Positions 1-10,215 are shown, numbered from the stretch's first letter. The stretch is 37,384 nucleotides of DNA from Listeria fleischmannii subsp. fleischmannii LU2006-1 (GCF_000344175.1 NZ_ALWW01000029.1:78-37461), one strand, 5' to 3'. Numbers and translations are program-made. The notes: a model not told the origin generated them from the letters alone.

Positions 1-1306
1 GAAAAAAGACTTAGAAAGCAGACGATGAAAAAAATTCCAACAAGCAGGAGATAAAATTGCTGGTTTTGCCGAAAGAGTAAAAGATAGCGTTAAATATTTA
101 CTTGTTCAAGGAACCTTTTTTGAAGAAATGGGCTACACATATTTAGGACCGGTGAACGGGCATGATTATCAAGATTTAATTACAAACCTTGAATTTGCCA
201 AAAAAGTAAAAGGTCCAACGCTTATTCATGTTGTCACAACGAAAGGAAAGGGATACGCGCCTGCTGAAACGGATAAACGTGGAACTTGGCACGGAACAGG
301 ACCTTATAAAATGGAAACAGGTGCGTTTATTAAGCCTGTTACGACCGCGCCTGCTTGGAGTGAAGTAATAAGCGACCGCATTTCAGAGCTTGCAAGAATG
401 GATGATCGGATTGTGGCGATTACACCGGCAATGCCTGTTGGATCTAAACTTGAGAAGTTTGCTAAAGAATTTCCAGATCGTTTTTTTGATGTAGGAATCG
501 CAGAACAGCATGCGGTCACACTCTCGGCTGGTATTGCAGCGGAAGGGTTAAAACCATTTTTGGCGATTTACTCTACGTTTTTACAACGGGGTTATGATCA
601 GGTTGTCCATGATGTATGCCGACAAAATTTAAATGTAATGATTGGAATTGACCGCGCTGGTCTTGTTGGCGGGGATGGTGAGACTCATCAGGGCATTTTT
701 GATATTAGTTTTTTAAGAAGCATTCCAAATATTGTCATCGCTATGCCAAAAGATGAATCTGAGGCACGAGAGCTTATTCAAACAGCCTATGAGTTTGAAG
801 GCCCCTTCGCCCTTCGCTATCCGCGTGGAAATGCTCTTGGGGTGGATGTTAGTGGGCCAGTAGAAGCACTCCCGATTGGAAAATTTGAGGTGCTCATGGA
901 ACCGATTGATGGCGCGATATTGACATTTGGAACAACTATCCCAATGGCTCTTCAGGCGGCTATGCATCTTCGTAAACAAGGGTTACGTGTAGGGGTTATC
1001 AATGCGAGATTTATTAAGCCGCTTGATGAAACGCTGTTGCACGAACTATTTGCTAAGAAAGTTCCTATTTTAACAGTAGAAGAGGCTCTTTTAGCTGGTG
1101 GATTTGGTTCGGCGGTTCTTGAATTTGCTGAAGAACATGGTTATACGGATAGTGTTACGGGACGTCTTGGTTTACCGGATGAATTTATTAGCCACGGGTC
1201 AGTGGAAGTGATATTAGAGGAATACGGTTTATCCGTTTCAGGAATTGAAATGAAAATGAAAGAGATGCTTACCCATTTTGGAAAGTTAAAGGCGAATTTA
1301 TTATGA
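1..1306 (+). CDS. dxs: 1-deoxy-D-xylulose-5-phosphate synthase, 3' part (frameshifted near the edge)
   Basis: This thiamine-diphosphate enzyme condenses pyruvate with glyceraldehyde 3-phosphate to make DXP, the first step of the MEP isoprenoid route and a precursor of thiamine and pyridoxal. The window holds the C-terminal two thirds: the end of the TPP domain (YLGPVNGHD), the transketolase pyrimidine-binding domain ([25 protein letters not shown]) and the C-terminal domain ([10 protein letters not shown]). The 5' end lies outside the window. The uninterrupted part begins at 128, but frame 2 reads KKDLES from base 2, shifts near base 20 (one base missing or two extra) to read TMKKIPT, then shifts back near base 43 (one extra A) to [20 protein letters not shown], so the break is probably a read error. 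The stop overlaps the tlyA start in an ATGA junction, so the two are translationally coupled. Confidence 0.93.
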
Positions 1307-2130
1307 GTATAAAAAAAGAACGCGCAGACGTTTTATTAGTCGAACAAGGTCTTTTTGAAACGCGTGAGAAGGCTAAACGGGCGATTATGGCGGGCATTGT
1401 TTTTCGTACAGATACGCGAATTGATAAGCCGGGCGAAAAAATTCCGCTTGATAGCGCGCTTCGGGTAAAAGGGAAGACACTACCGTATGTGAGTCGAGGT
1501 GGGCTAAAACTTGAAAAAGCCCTTCAAGTTTTTGATTTTGATGTGACAGATAAATTGATGCTTGATATTGGTTCTTCTACAGGCGGCTTTACGGATTGTG
1601 CCCTTCAAAACGGGGCTAGGCATTCGTATGCGCTTGATGTCGGCTATAACCAATTAGCTTGGAAACTCCGTAACGATCCGCGTGTAACAGTTATGGAGCG
1701 AACCAATTTCCGTCATGCGACACCGGCAGATTTTACGCAAGGCTTAGCGGACTTTGCTACAATTGATGTCTCCTTTATTTCTTTAAAACTCATTTTACCT
1801 GTTTTAAGAACAGTTCTCGTTACGCACGGGGATGTGATGACACTAATTAAACCGCAATTTGAAGCAGGAAAAGAAAATGTTGGGAAAAAAGGAATTGTAC
1901 GTGACCCGAAAATTCATTTAGATGTCTTGCACGATATTTTAGGTGAGGCAACGTCACTTGGTTATAATGTTTTAGGGCTTGATTTTTCCCCTATTACAGG
2001 GGGAGAAGGAAATATTGAATTTATTGCCCATTTAAAATGGACTGGAGATTTAGAGGAACAAGGAAAAATAGTAATGGCTGATAATGCTATTGAACAAATT
2101 GTGGAACTTGCACATGCAAGGCTAGATTGA
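1303..2130 (+). CDS. TlyA-type rRNA 2'-O-methyltransferase (hemolysin-A family)
   Basis: This 275-residue protein has an N-terminal S4 RNA-binding domain (about residues 5-65, starting [22 protein letters not shown] in type) joined to an FtsJ-like Rossmann methyltransferase whose SAM loop is [10 protein letters not shown] (residues 87-96). The family (B. subtilis YqxC, mycobacterial TlyA) methylates ribosomal RNA 2'-hydroxyls; the exact target in Listeria is not shown by sequence. Older annotations call it a hemolysin, which is probably misleading. The length is normal for the family. Its ATG overlaps the dxs stop by four bases, and an intrinsic terminator follows at once, so it is the last gene of its transcription unit, separate from argR. 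Confidence 0.92.
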   Translation: MSIKKERADVLLVEQGLFETREKAKRAIMAGIVFRTDTRIDKPGEKIPLDSALRVKGKTLPYVSRGGLKLEKALQVFDFDVTDKLMLDIGSSTGGFTDCALQNGARHSYALDVGYNQLAWKLRNDPRVTVMERTNFRHATPADFTQGLADFATIDVSFISLKLILPVLRTVLVTHGDVMTLIKPQFEAGKENVGKKGIVRDPKIHLDVLHDILGEATSLGYNVLGLDFSPITGGEGNIEFIAHLKWTGDLEEQGKIVMADNAIEQIVELAHARLD

Positions 2131-2166
2131 AAAAATGCCGTACTAGGTTTAGTATGGCATTTTTTT
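2131..2166 (+). terminator. Intrinsic terminator after tlyA
   Basis: The arms AAAAATGCCGTACT and AGTATGGCATTTTT pair over 14 bp with one G-U pair around a short AGGTTT-type loop, and the second arm runs into a T tract. It starts right after the tlyA stop and closes the dxs-tlyA unit. Confidence 0.85.
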
Positions 2167-2233
2167 ATTTGTTTTGTTAAATTAACAGTAAAAATGTTAA
2201 TTTTATACGTGTTTTATCAAAAATATAAATCAT

Positions 2234-2251
2234 CATGAATAATTAAAAATT
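2234..2251 (+). promoter_or_regulatory. Possible ARG box upstream of argR
   Basis: CATGAATAATTAAAAATT matches the left half of Gram-positive arginine operators (CATGAATAAAAATKCAAK) very well and the right half weakly. It lies about 95 bases before the argR start, where an autoregulatory ArgR site would make sense. The half-site match is seen; binding is inferred. No convincing promoter could be fixed in this AT-rich 214-base gap. Confidence 0.4.
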
Positions 2252-2344
2252 AGCCATTTAGAAAAAAGTTTGCGTTAAATCCGTGACTTTATGCGATTTT
2301 TTCGTTAATATGGAGATATAAAAAATAACGCGAGGTGAGAAATA

Positions 2345-2794
2345 GTGAATAAAGGTCATCGACATATCATTATCCGTGAACTTGTAACGTCCAATGAAAT
2401 TGATACACAAGAAGAATTAGTAGAACTTTTGCAAAAGCGTGATGTGAAAGTGACGCAAGCAACAATTTCAAGAGATATTAAAGAGCTACATTTAGTAAAA
2501 GTCCCAACTCAAAATGGAACGTATAAGTATAGTTTACCTGCTGATAATAAATTTAATCCGCAGCAAAAATTAAAACGCGCACTGGTAGACTGTTTTATTA
2601 GTGTTGATACGGTTCAATTTATTCTACTTTTAAAAGTTATGCCAGGAAATGGAAATGCAATCGGCGCACTTCTCGATAATTTAAATTGGGTTGAAAAAGC
2701 CGGAACGCTTTGTGGTGATGATACCTGCCTCATTATTTGTCGCTCGGAAGCGGATGCAAAAATAGTGTCAGAACGTTTAATTGAAATGCTATAA
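2345..2794 (+). CDS. argR: Arginine repressor ArgR/AhrC
   Basis: This 149-residue DNA-binding regulator senses arginine and controls arginine synthesis and breakdown genes as a hexamer. The N-terminal winged helix-turn-helix covers about residues 1-70, with the recognition segment [17 protein letters not shown] at 37-53. The C-terminal oligomerisation and arginine-binding domain shows [15 protein letters not shown] and GDDTCLIIC, both typical of the family. The start is GTG at 2345 after GAGGTGAGAA. The gene ends 18 bases before recN, the same pairing as in Bacillus (ahrC-recN). A partial ARG box upstream suggests autoregulation. Confidence 0.95.
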   Translation: MNKGHRHIIIRELVTSNEIDTQEELVELLQKRDVKVTQATISRDIKELHLVKVPTQNGTYKYSLPADNKFNPQQKLKRALVDCFISVDTVQFILLLKVMPGNGNAIGALLDNLNWVEKAGTLCGDDTCLIICRSEADAKIVSERLIEML

Positions 2795-2812
2795 AAAGGA
2801 GGACGTGGAAGG

Positions 2813-4501
2813 GTGCTACAAGAATTAACGATTAAAAATTTGGCAATCATTGAATCCCTTTCTTTATCGTTTGAAGAAGGGATGACGGTTTTAACGGGTG
2901 AGACGGGTGCCGGGAAATCGATTATTATTGATGCACTAGGCTTGCTTGTTGGCGGCCGCGGTTCAAGTCACTTCATTCGTCACGGGGAAGACAAATTGTC
3001 TTTAGAAGGACTTTTCATCCTTGCAGATGACAATGTGGTTGCCCGCAAAACGCTTATCGATAACGGAATTGATGCAACAGATAATATGGTTGTTTTAGAA
3101 CGAACCGTGTTTAAAAGCGGAAAAAATATTTGTCGCATCAATGGCAAGCTCGCGACAACTGTGCTTCTAAGGGATGTTGGCTCTAAATTAATTGATATTC
3201 ACAGTCAGCATGAACATCAAGAACTCATGCACGACGAGTTTCACCTCACCTTACTAGATCGCTACAGCGGCGAGGCATTTCAAAAACCGTTACAAGCTTA
3301 TGAGAAAACTTTTGCTTTATATAAAAAGGCCCAAAAAGAATTTCGCGACTTTACAAAAGGAGAACAAGAACTCGCCCAGCGTTTAGATATGCTTCAATTT
3401 CAAAACCAGGAAATTGAAGCAGCCCACTTACAAGTGGGGGAAGAAGAAACGCTCCTTGCTGAAAAAAATATTTTAGCCAATTTCGAGAAGTTAAATGACA
3501 ATTTAAATCTCGCTTATAATGCACTTCAGGCAGAATCAGGCGGGCTTTCTGCAACTAGTGAGGCAATGCGCCAAATTGAGGCAGCTAAAAATGTCTCGCA
3601 TGATTTTGACACCTTACACGAAACCATTGCATCAAGCTATTATCAACTAGAAGATGCGGCGATGCAAATTAGGCAAGCGCTTGACCAAATAGAATTCCAA
3701 CCCGAGCAATTGAATCAAATTGAGAACCGGCTTGCGGAAATGAATCAATTGAAACGCAAATACGGGAAAAAAGTGGAGGATATTATGGCCTACCACGTTG
3801 AAATTCAAGATGAGATTCAAAAACTCGCGAATAGCGAAGCTCATGTTGGTGAGCTTTCTAAAAATGTAGAAAAACTAGCGCATCAAGTCGCCGAAGAGGC
3901 CTCGCGTTTGACTGCCCTAAGAAAAAAAGCGGCTAAACAATTGGAGGCGCAAATTAAAACTGAACTTGGACAATTGTATATGGAAAAAGCCATATTTGAA
4001 GTCCACTTTTCAGCCAAAGAAGAGTTTTCAGAAACCGGGGGCGATGAGGTCGTTTTTTATATGTCTACAAACCCTGGAGAGCCAGCAAAGCCGATGACAA
4101 AAATTGCATCTGGTGGCGAATTATCACGGATGATGTTGGCGCTAAAAACCATTTTTTCGAAGCATCAAGGAATTACGTCTATTATTTTTGATGAAGTGGA
4201 CACGGGTGTTAGCGGTCGCGTAGCGCAAGCGATTGCGGAGAAAATTTATGCGGTTTCGGTTGGTTCACAAGTTCTTTGTATTACGCATTTACCTCAAGTG
4301 GCTGCGATGGCGGATCATCATTATTATATTACGAAACAAGTTGAAAATGAGCGTACAAGTACAAATGTGAAGATTCTTAAAGAGGATGAAAAAAGCCTCG
4401 AAATAAGTCGAATGATTGCTGGAACAGAGGTAACGGAACTGGCGAAACAACACGCGGAGGAGATGCTATCTCAAGCGAGTAAAGCGAAGTCAGCGAAGTA
4501 A
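2813..4501 (+). CDS. recN: DNA repair protein RecN
   Basis: RecN is an SMC-like ATPase that acts early at DNA double-strand breaks and helps hold or pair broken ends during RecA-dependent repair. The 562-residue length is normal. The Walker A loop GETGAGKS is at residues 29-36, a coiled-coil arm rich in Q, E, K and L fills about 150-380, and the ABC signature IASGGELSR (about 429-437) and Walker B IIFDEVDTG (about 457-465) follow. The start is GTG at 2813 preceded by AAAAGGAGG, a very strong ribosome site. It is co-transcribed with argR. I saw no LexA box in the 18-base gap. Confidence 0.95.
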   Translation: MLQELTIKNLAIIESLSLSFEEGMTVLTGETGAGKSIIIDALGLLVGGRGSSHFIRHGEDKLSLEGLFILADDNVVARKTLIDNGIDATDNMVVLERTVFKSGKNICRINGKLATTVLLRDVGSKLIDIHSQHEHQELMHDEFHLTLLDRYSGEAFQKPLQAYEKTFALYKKAQKEFRDFTKGEQELAQRLDMLQFQNQEIEAAHLQVGEEETLLAEKNILANFEKLNDNLNLAYNALQAESGGLSATSEAMRQIEAAKNVSHDFDTLHETIASSYYQLEDAAMQIRQALDQIEFQPEQLNQIENRLAEMNQLKRKYGKKVEDIMAYHVEIQDEIQKLANSEAHVGELSKNVEKLAHQVAEEASRLTALRKKAAKQLEAQIKTELGQLYMEKAIFEVHFSAKEEFSETGGDEVVFYMSTNPGEPAKPMTKIASGGELSRMMLALKTIFSKHQGITSIIFDEVDTGVSGRVAQAIAEKIYAVSVGSQVLCITHLPQVAAMADHHYYITKQVENERTSTNVKILKEDEKSLEISRMIAGTEVTELAKQHAEEMLSQASKAKSAK

Positions 4502-4515
4502 AAGAACAAAATTGC

Positions 4516-4544
4516 TTGCATACGATGAAGTTTTTGTTTAAAAT
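4516..4544 (+). promoter_or_regulatory. Promoter of the ptb-buk-bkd operon
   Basis: TTGCAT (4516-4521), a 17-base spacer and TAAAAT (4539-4544) form a good SigA-type promoter just after the recN stop. About 90 bases of leader follow, with a small hairpin GGTAA/TTACC near 4551-4566. I found no SigL (-24/-12) element, unlike the SigL-dependent bkd operon of B. subtilis. Confidence 0.6.
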
Positions 4545-4633
4545 GTAAAGGTAAGTTTTATTACCTGGTCATAAAAACAACTACTAAATTCGAATGCGGC
4601 TTTTTTGCGTAAGAATAGGAGGGGGTTGTTTTG

Positions 4634-5497
4634 ATGGAAAGGCACACTTTTTTTAAGAAAAAATCGGACAAACTACTTACGTATGCGATTGCGGGGGGCA
4701 ATGATCCCGTTATGCGAGATACTGTAAAACTTGCTTTAGAACAAAAGTTAGGGCGATTTTTAGTTTTTGGCTCTGGTGATTTGGATTATGCGCTTCCGGA
4801 TGTGGAAGTGTTTCAAACACAAAGTGATGAGGAGTCGGTTTTAGAGGCTGTTAGGGCGATTCGGCTAGGTCAAGCGGATGTGTTAGTAAAAGGTTTTGTG
4901 CCCACTGCTACGATTTTGCATGCTGTTTTAGCCAAAGAAAATGAACTACGGACGGGGAAACTGCTCTCGCAAGTGGCACTTTTTGAGATGCCGAGCTATC
5001 CTAAACCGCTCATTGTGACAGACTGTGCAATGAATATTGCGCCGAACCTGGAAGAAAAGACACAAATTACGCGAAACGCGATTGAAGCAGCGCGAGCGAT
5101 TGGGATTGAAAAGCCTAATGTAGTATTTTTAAGTGCAGTTGAAAAAGTAACGGATAAAATGCTTTCTACTGTTCATGCTAAGCAATTAATGGATTTTATG
5201 GCAGAAACTTATCCAGACCTAAATGCGGCTGGGCCGCTTGCGCTTGATGCGGCGATTTCAAAAGAAGCAGCTCGCCATAAGGGGATTACAAATCCTGCTG
5301 CTGGACAGGCCGATATTTTAGTTGTTCCAAATATCGAGACAGGTAATGTGCTATATAAAGCACTCGTTTATTTTGGCTCAGCGAAAGTAGGGAGTTGTAT
5401 CGTTGGTGGTGCAAAAGTCCCGATTGTGATTTCTTCCCGAAGTGATACGAAAGAAAACAAATTGAGGTCCTTTTTGTTAACTGGCAGAATGGTCTGA
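4634..5497 (+). CDS. ptb: Phosphate butyryltransferase / branched-chain phosphoacyltransferase
   Basis: This enzyme exchanges CoA for phosphate on butyryl-, isobutyryl-, isovaleryl- or 2-methylbutyryl-CoA, giving the acyl phosphate used by Buk to make ATP, or the reverse reaction from free acids. The protein belongs to the phosphate acetyl/butyryl transferase fold, with VLVKGFVPTA near 88-98, LIVTDCAMNIAPNLEEK near 130 and GPLALDAAIS near 202. I take the ATG at 4634 (287 residues), 8-9 bases after AGGAGGGGG; an in-frame TTG sits at 4631. It is the first gene of the bkd cluster, followed by a 174-base gap and buk. Confidence 0.9.
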   Translation: MERHTFFKKKSDKLLTYAIAGGNDPVMRDTVKLALEQKLGRFLVFGSGDLDYALPDVEVFQTQSDEESVLEAVRAIRLGQADVLVKGFVPTATILHAVLAKENELRTGKLLSQVALFEMPSYPKPLIVTDCAMNIAPNLEEKTQITRNAIEAARAIGIEKPNVVFLSAVEKVTDKMLSTVHAKQLMDFMAETYPDLNAAGPLALDAAISKEAARHKGITNPAAGQADILVVPNIETGNVLYKALVYFGSAKVGSCIVGGAKVPIVISSRSDTKENKLRSFLLTGRMV

Positions 5498-5551
5498 ATA
5501 TGATATAAAAATCGGAATAAAGCGTTTTCTTTGTTTTTGATGCAAAGGATT

Positions 5552-5580
5552 TTAGGATTGTGAAGCTCGCATGTTACAAT
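5552..5580 (+). promoter_or_regulatory. Possible internal promoter before buk
   Basis: TTAGGA, a 17-base spacer and TACAAT (5575-5580) lie in the unusually long gap between ptb and buk. The -10 is good but the -35 is weak. No hairpin terminator is visible after ptb, so buk can also be read from the upstream promoter. Confidence 0.35.
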
Positions 5581-5671
5581 AGTGCTGAAATAACTGATAA
5601 CATATAACAAATTTCACAAATTTAACTCAGTCAAAGCGAATGTGCTGATATAGCGCTAGAAGGGGGCAAAA

Positions 5672-6739
5672 ATGAGCTTTACGGTACTTGCAATTAATCC
5701 AGGGTCCACATCTACAAAAGTGGCCATTTATGACGGAGAGGTCTTACGTTTTGAGGAAGAAATTAGACATTCCCATGATGAACTAAGAGAATTTCAAACC
5801 ATTTTAGATCAGCTTCCATTTCGAAAAGAAGTTATCATTCGAACACTCCGCAGCAAAGAATTTCAGTTGAGCGAACTTGATGCGATTGTTGGCCGCGGTG
5901 GTCTACTTCGACCACTAAAAGGTGGCACATATAAAGTAACGGAAAAAATGAAGGCGGATTTACGAATGGGTGTTTCTGGACAACATGCCTCAAATTTAGG
6001 CGGTTTAATTGCGGCTGAATTAGGTGAGGGATATGAGATTCCTATTTATATTGTGGACCCAGTTGTGGTAGATGAATTAGAATCGGTTGCGAGAATTTCT
6101 GGTCATAAAAATTATGAGAAAATGAGTATTTTTCACGCATTAAATCATAAAGCGACAGCTCGTAAAGTTGCTCGCGAGCTTAATAAGACGTATGAAACGA
6201 GTCGTTTTATTATCGCCCATCTAGGCGGTGGGATTTCGGTTGCGGCTCATATGAATGGTTTAGCAATTGATGTAAATAATGCGCTCGGGGGAGAAGGTCC
6301 ATTTAGCCCTGAACGCGCTGGGACTTTACCGCTCAGTGCCTTTTTAGACGCGTGTTTTGACCAAAAGCATTCAAAAGATGAGTTAAATAAACAGTTAATC
6401 GGTGAAGGTGGTGTCGTCTCGTATTTAGGTACGACAGACATGCGCGAAGTGGAGCAAATGATTGCCTCGGGCGATGAATATGCGGCGCTCATTTTTGATG
6501 CGATGGCTCTCCAAGTGAGTAAGGAGATTGCGAGTCTTTCGGTGCATTTTGGAGGTAATCTTGATGCGATTATTTTAACAGGCGGGCTTGCAAGAAGTGC
6601 CTCTTTTGTTTCAAAAGTGAGTGAGCGGACGAATTTTATTTCGAAAGTCATCGTCTCACCTGGAGAAGACGAAATGAAAGCACTGAATGAAGGCGCACAG
6701 CGGATTTTAGTAGGAGAAGAGTCCGCGCGAGAATACTAA
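5672..6739 (+). CDS. buk: Butyrate kinase (branched-chain fatty acid kinase)
   Basis: Buk transfers phosphate between ATP and short or branched carboxylic acids. With Ptb it can turn exogenous 2-methylbutyrate or isovalerate into acyl-CoA primers, or recover ATP when branched-chain keto acids are oxidised. This acetokinase/ASKHA-fold protein has 355 residues, normal for Buk. Seen are the N-terminal phosphate loop INPGSTSTKVAIYDG, GRGGLLRPLKGG near residue 73, HLGGGISVAAH near 180, and the C-terminal ILTGGLARS motif. The ATG follows AGAAGGGGGC. A 14-base gap with AAAGGAGG leads into lpd. Confidence 0.92.
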   Translation: MSFTVLAINPGSTSTKVAIYDGEVLRFEEEIRHSHDELREFQTILDQLPFRKEVIIRTLRSKEFQLSELDAIVGRGGLLRPLKGGTYKVTEKMKADLRMGVSGQHASNLGGLIAAELGEGYEIPIYIVDPVVVDELESVARISGHKNYEKMSIFHALNHKATARKVARELNKTYETSRFIIAHLGGGISVAAHMNGLAIDVNNALGGEGPFSPERAGTLPLSAFLDACFDQKHSKDELNKQLIGEGGVVSYLGTTDMREVEQMIASGDEYAALIFDAMALQVSKEIASLSVHFGGNLDAIILTGGLARSASFVSKVSERTNFISKVIVSPGEDEMKALNEGAQRILVGEESAREY

Positions 6740-6753
6740 AAGGAGGAAATAAA

Positions 6754-8183
6754 ATGGCAAAAGAATATGATGTAGTCGTTTTAGGGGGCGGAACAGGCGG
6801 TTATGTAGCGGCCATTAGTGCAGCGAAAAATGGCTTGTCGGTAGCAGTTGTTGAAAAAGACAAATTAGGCGGAACTTGTTTACATAGAGGATGTATTCCG
6901 AGTAAAGCGCTATTACGTTCTGCTGAAGTATTTCAAACGGTTAAAAAGGCGGAAGAATTTGGTGTTACTGTAGAGGGTGGTGCTTCATTAAATTTTCTAA
7001 AAGCACAGGAACGCAAAGCTAAAATTGTAGAACAGTTGACAAACGGGATTCATCAGCTTTTTAAACAAGGCAAAATTGATTTATACGAAGGAAAAGGGAC
7101 TATTTTAGGACCATCCATTTTTTCACCAACAGCAGGAACGGTTTCTGTTGAGTTTAATGATGGCTCTGAAAATGAAATGCTTATTCCTAAAAATCTTATT
7201 ATTGCAACTGGATCAAGACCACGTTCACTGAAAGGTCTTCCGTTAGATGAAAAAGATGTCTTTTCCTCTGATGGCGCTTTGCAAATGGAAGATTTACCCA
7301 AATCCATTTTAATTGTTGGTGGAGGCGTTATTGGTATGGAATGGGCTTCAATGCTCCATGATTTTGGTGTTGAAGTCACCGTTTTAGAATACGCTGACCG
7401 CATTATCCCAACAGAAGATAAAGAGATTTCGAAAGAGTTAACTAGACTCTTTAAAAAAGAAAAAAAATTAAAATGATTACGAGTGCAGAAGTTCAGGCAG
7501 ATACTTTAGTTAAAAAAGATGGCACTGTATCAATTGATGCCGTTGTAAAAGGCGAGAAACAAACGTTTACCGCTGAAAAAATGCTTGTATCTGTTGGGCG
7601 CTCGGCTAATGTTGAAAATATCGGTTTAGAAAATACAGATATTGTCGTTGAAAAAGGTTTTATTCAAGTAAATGATGTTTATCAAACTAAAGAAAGTCAT
7701 ATGTTTGCGATTGGGGATTGTATTCCTACATTACAACTCGCGCATGTTGCGATGCACGAAGGAACAATTGCAGCGAATTTTATCGCAGGCAAGCATGTGG
7801 AAAAATTAAACTATGATTTAGTTCCTCGCTGTATTTATACGTCTCCAGAGATTGCAAGTGTTGGAATTAGCGAAGATATTGCAAAAGAAAGAGGACATTC
7901 AATCAAAAAAGGGAAGTTCTTCTTCAGGGGCATTGGAAAGGCTCTCGTTTTCGGTGAATCAGATGGATTTATTAAAATCTGTTCGGATAAAGAAAGTGAA
8001 GATCTTCTTGGCGTGTCAATGATTGGCCCGCATGTAACAGATATGATTAGCGAGGCTGCACTTGCGCAAGTCTTAGATGCAACAGCATTTGAAATTGGGG
8101 AAACGATTCACCCGCACCCAACTTTATCAGAAGCATTTGCAGAGGCGGCGCTTGCGGTTGATGGGAATCAAATTCACGGTTAA
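6754..8183 (+). CDS. Dihydrolipoamide dehydrogenase of the branched-chain complex (one frameshift)
   Basis: This is the E3 subunit, an FAD disulfide oxidoreductase that reoxidises lipoamide on E2 and passes electrons to NAD. The FAD site GGGTGGYVAA (11-20), the redox-active pair in GGTCLHRGCIPSK (about 38-50), the NAD site VGGGVIGMEWASM (near 187), the second FAD motif FAIGDC and the C-terminal HPHPTLSEAF active-site loop are all present. The sequence is split: frame 1 stops at 7476, and the rest continues from 7473 in another frame. Restoring one A to the eight-A run near 7462-7469 joins the halves into 476 residues, the usual E3 length, so an undercalled homopolymer is the likely cause. Confidence 0.92.
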
Positions 8184-8215
8184 TAAAACCTTGGTTTAAA
8201 TTAGGAGGAAAGATA

Positions 8216-9213
8216 ATGGCTTTAAAAGAATCTGGATTATCTGGCGAAAAATTATTAGAAATGTTTCGTACAACATTATTAGCCCGTCGCTTAGACGAGA
8301 GAATGTGGCTTTTAAATCGCTCTGGGAAAATTCCATTTACGATTTCAGGACAAGGACAAGAAATTGCGCAAATTGGCGCTGCATACGCGTTTGATCTAGA
8401 AAAAGATTACTGCTTACCATATTATCGTGACTTAGCAGTGGTCTTAGCATTTGGTATGAGTGCACAAGATATTATGCTTTCTGCTTTGCAAAAGCAGAAG
8501 ACCCCAATTCAGGTGGAAGACAGATGCCTGCCCATTTTGGTCATAAAGCACATCGTATTGTAACGCAAAGTTCGCCTGTTACAACACAGTTTCCGCATGC
8601 TGCTGGAATTGCACTAGCTGCTAGAATGGCTGGAGATAATATTGTGGCCTATGCATCTACTGGGGAAGGCTCTTCTAACCAAGGAGATTTCCACGAAGGA
8701 ATTAACTTTGCAAGTGTGCATAAATTGCCAGTGGTCTATGTTATTCATAATAATAAATACGCAATCAGTGTGCCGGCAGAGAAGCAGTATGCGGCGAAAC
8801 AACTGTCCGATCGTGCCGTAGGATATGGTATTCCAGGTGAACGCGTTAATGGAAATAATATCATTGAAGTTTATTCCGCATTTAAACGCGCAGTTGATCG
8901 TGCAAGAAGCGGGGAAGGTCCTTCTCTTATTGAAACAGTTTCTTATCGTTTTACGCCACACTCCTCCGATGATGATGACCGCGCCTATCGTTCGAAAGAA
9001 GAAGTAGATGATGCAAAAGCAAACGATCCACTTCTTATTTTCCAAAATGAGTTATTAGAAGAGGGCATTTTAACAGAAGAAATCTTGCAGAATCTTGAAA
9101 AAGAAATTTCAAAAGAAGTCAATGAAGCAACTGAATATGCTGAAAATGCACCATACCCAGAACCAGAATCAGCGCTTTTATATGTGTATGAAGAGAATGC
9201 GGGGGAGGAATAA
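8216..9213 (+). CDS. bkdA1: Branched-chain 2-oxo acid dehydrogenase E1 alpha (one frameshift)
   Basis: E1 alpha, with E1 beta, decarboxylates the keto acids of Leu, Ile and Val using thiamine diphosphate and acylates the E2 lipoyl group. The TPP/Mg motif reads GEGSSNQGDFHEGINFA followed by VIHNNKYAISVP; the conserved phosphorylation-loop-like RFTPHSSDDDDRAYR lies near residue 255. The open frame from 8216 fails at about 8485: inserting one T in the TTT run (8485-8487) turns the out-of-frame text into FAKAEDPNSGGRQMPAHFGHK, which is the expected family sequence and joins the frame of 8524-9213. Corrected length is 332 residues. The gene follows lpd by 32 bases and precedes E1 beta by two. Confidence 0.92.
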
Positions 9214-9215
9214 AA

Positions 9216-10199
9216 ATGCCAGTCATTTCATATATTGATGCCATTAAGATGGCGCTTCGCGAAGAAATGGAACGCGATGAAAAAGTATTTATTTTAGGAG
9301 AAGATGTTGGAAAAAAAGGCGGCGTTTTTAAAGCAACAGCTGGTTTATATGACCAGTTTGGCGAATCACGCGTGATTGATACGCCGCTTGCAGAATCAGC
9401 TATCGCAGGTGTTGGAATTGGTGCAGCCATGTATGGTTATCGTCCAGTAGCTGAAATGCAATTTGCTGATTTCATTATGCCCGCAGTCAATCAAATTATC
9501 TCCGAAGCGGCCAGAATTCGCTATCGCTCAAACAATGATTGGAGCGTACCGATGGTCATTCGTGCTCCGTTTGGCGGCGGAGTCCACGGAGCCTTATACC
9601 ACTCCCAATCCGTTGAAAAAGTATTTTTCGGACAGCCAGGGCTTAAAATCGTTATTCCATCGAATCCATATGATGCAAAAGGCTTGTTAAAAGCAGCCAT
9701 TCGAGATAACGACCCTGTACTTTTCTTTGAACATAAAAGAGCTTATCGCCTGCTTAAAGGGGAAGTTCCAGAAACTGACTACACCGTTCCAATTGGAAAA
9801 GCCAATGTTGTGCGCGAAGGGGACGACATTACAATCATTACTTACGGGTTAGCCGTTGAATTCGCCCAACAAGCCGCAGAACGCCTAGCTAGCGATGGTT
9901 ATGAGGCGCATATTTTAGATTTAAGAACGATTTATCCGCTAGATAAAGAAGCTATTATTGAAGCGGCAAGAAAAACTGGAAAAGTACTTTTAATTACAGA
10001 AGATAATTTAGAAGGTAGCATTATTGGTGAAGTTGCGGCTATTATTTCAGAGCATTGTCTATTTGATTTAGATGCCCCAATTGCAAGACTTGCTGGTCCG
10101 GATACACCGGCAATGCCTTTTTCGCCAACAATGGAAAAATATTTTATGATTAATCCGGATAAGATTTTAGACAAGATGCGGGAACTAGCGGAATTTTAA
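9216..10199 (+). CDS. bkdA2: Branched-chain 2-oxo acid dehydrogenase E1 beta
   Basis: This is the beta subunit of the thiamine-dependent E1 heterotetramer, 327 residues, full length. It shows the transketolase-like pyrimidine domain (FILGEDVGKKGGVFKAT; DTPLAESAIAGVGIGAA; AEMQFADFIMPA) and the C-terminal domain (ITYGLAVEFA; DLRTIYPLD; ITEDNLEGSIIGEVAA). It starts two bases after the E1 alpha stop, inside a GGGGGAGGA ribosome site, and is followed 16 bases later by E2. No break is seen. Confidence 0.95.
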   Translation: MPVISYIDAIKMALREEMERDEKVFILGEDVGKKGGVFKATAGLYDQFGESRVIDTPLAESAIAGVGIGAAMYGYRPVAEMQFADFIMPAVNQIISEAARIRYRSNNDWSVPMVIRAPFGGGVHGALYHSQSVEKVFFGQPGLKIVIPSNPYDAKGLLKAAIRDNDPVLFFEHKRAYRLLKGEVPETDYTVPIGKANVVREGDDITIITYGLAVEFAQQAAERLASDGYEAHILDLRTIYPLDKEAIIEAARKTGKVLLITEDNLEGSIIGEVAAIISEHCLFDLDAPIARLAGPDTPAMPFSPTMEKYFMINPDKILDKMRELAEF

Positions 10200-10215
10200 A
10201 AAGGAGTGAAGAATT

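Noticed and set aside
713-979. Minus-strand reading frames inside dxs and other genes
   Set aside because: They lie opposite well-conserved genes, lack ribosome sites and show no family motifs; they are shadows of the coding strand.
4516-4633. SigL (-24/-12) promoter for the bkd operon as in B. subtilis
   Set aside because: No TGGCAC-N5-TTGC type element is present; a SigA-type promoter fits.
7476-8183. Two separate genes from the lpd halves
   Set aside because: Each half carries only part of the E3 fold, and one missing A in an eight-A run joins them into a normal 476-residue protein.
8524-9213. Independent short E1 alpha gene starting at ATG 8524
   Set aside because: Its start codon is an internal Met of the family sequence; restoring one T joins it to the upstream part.
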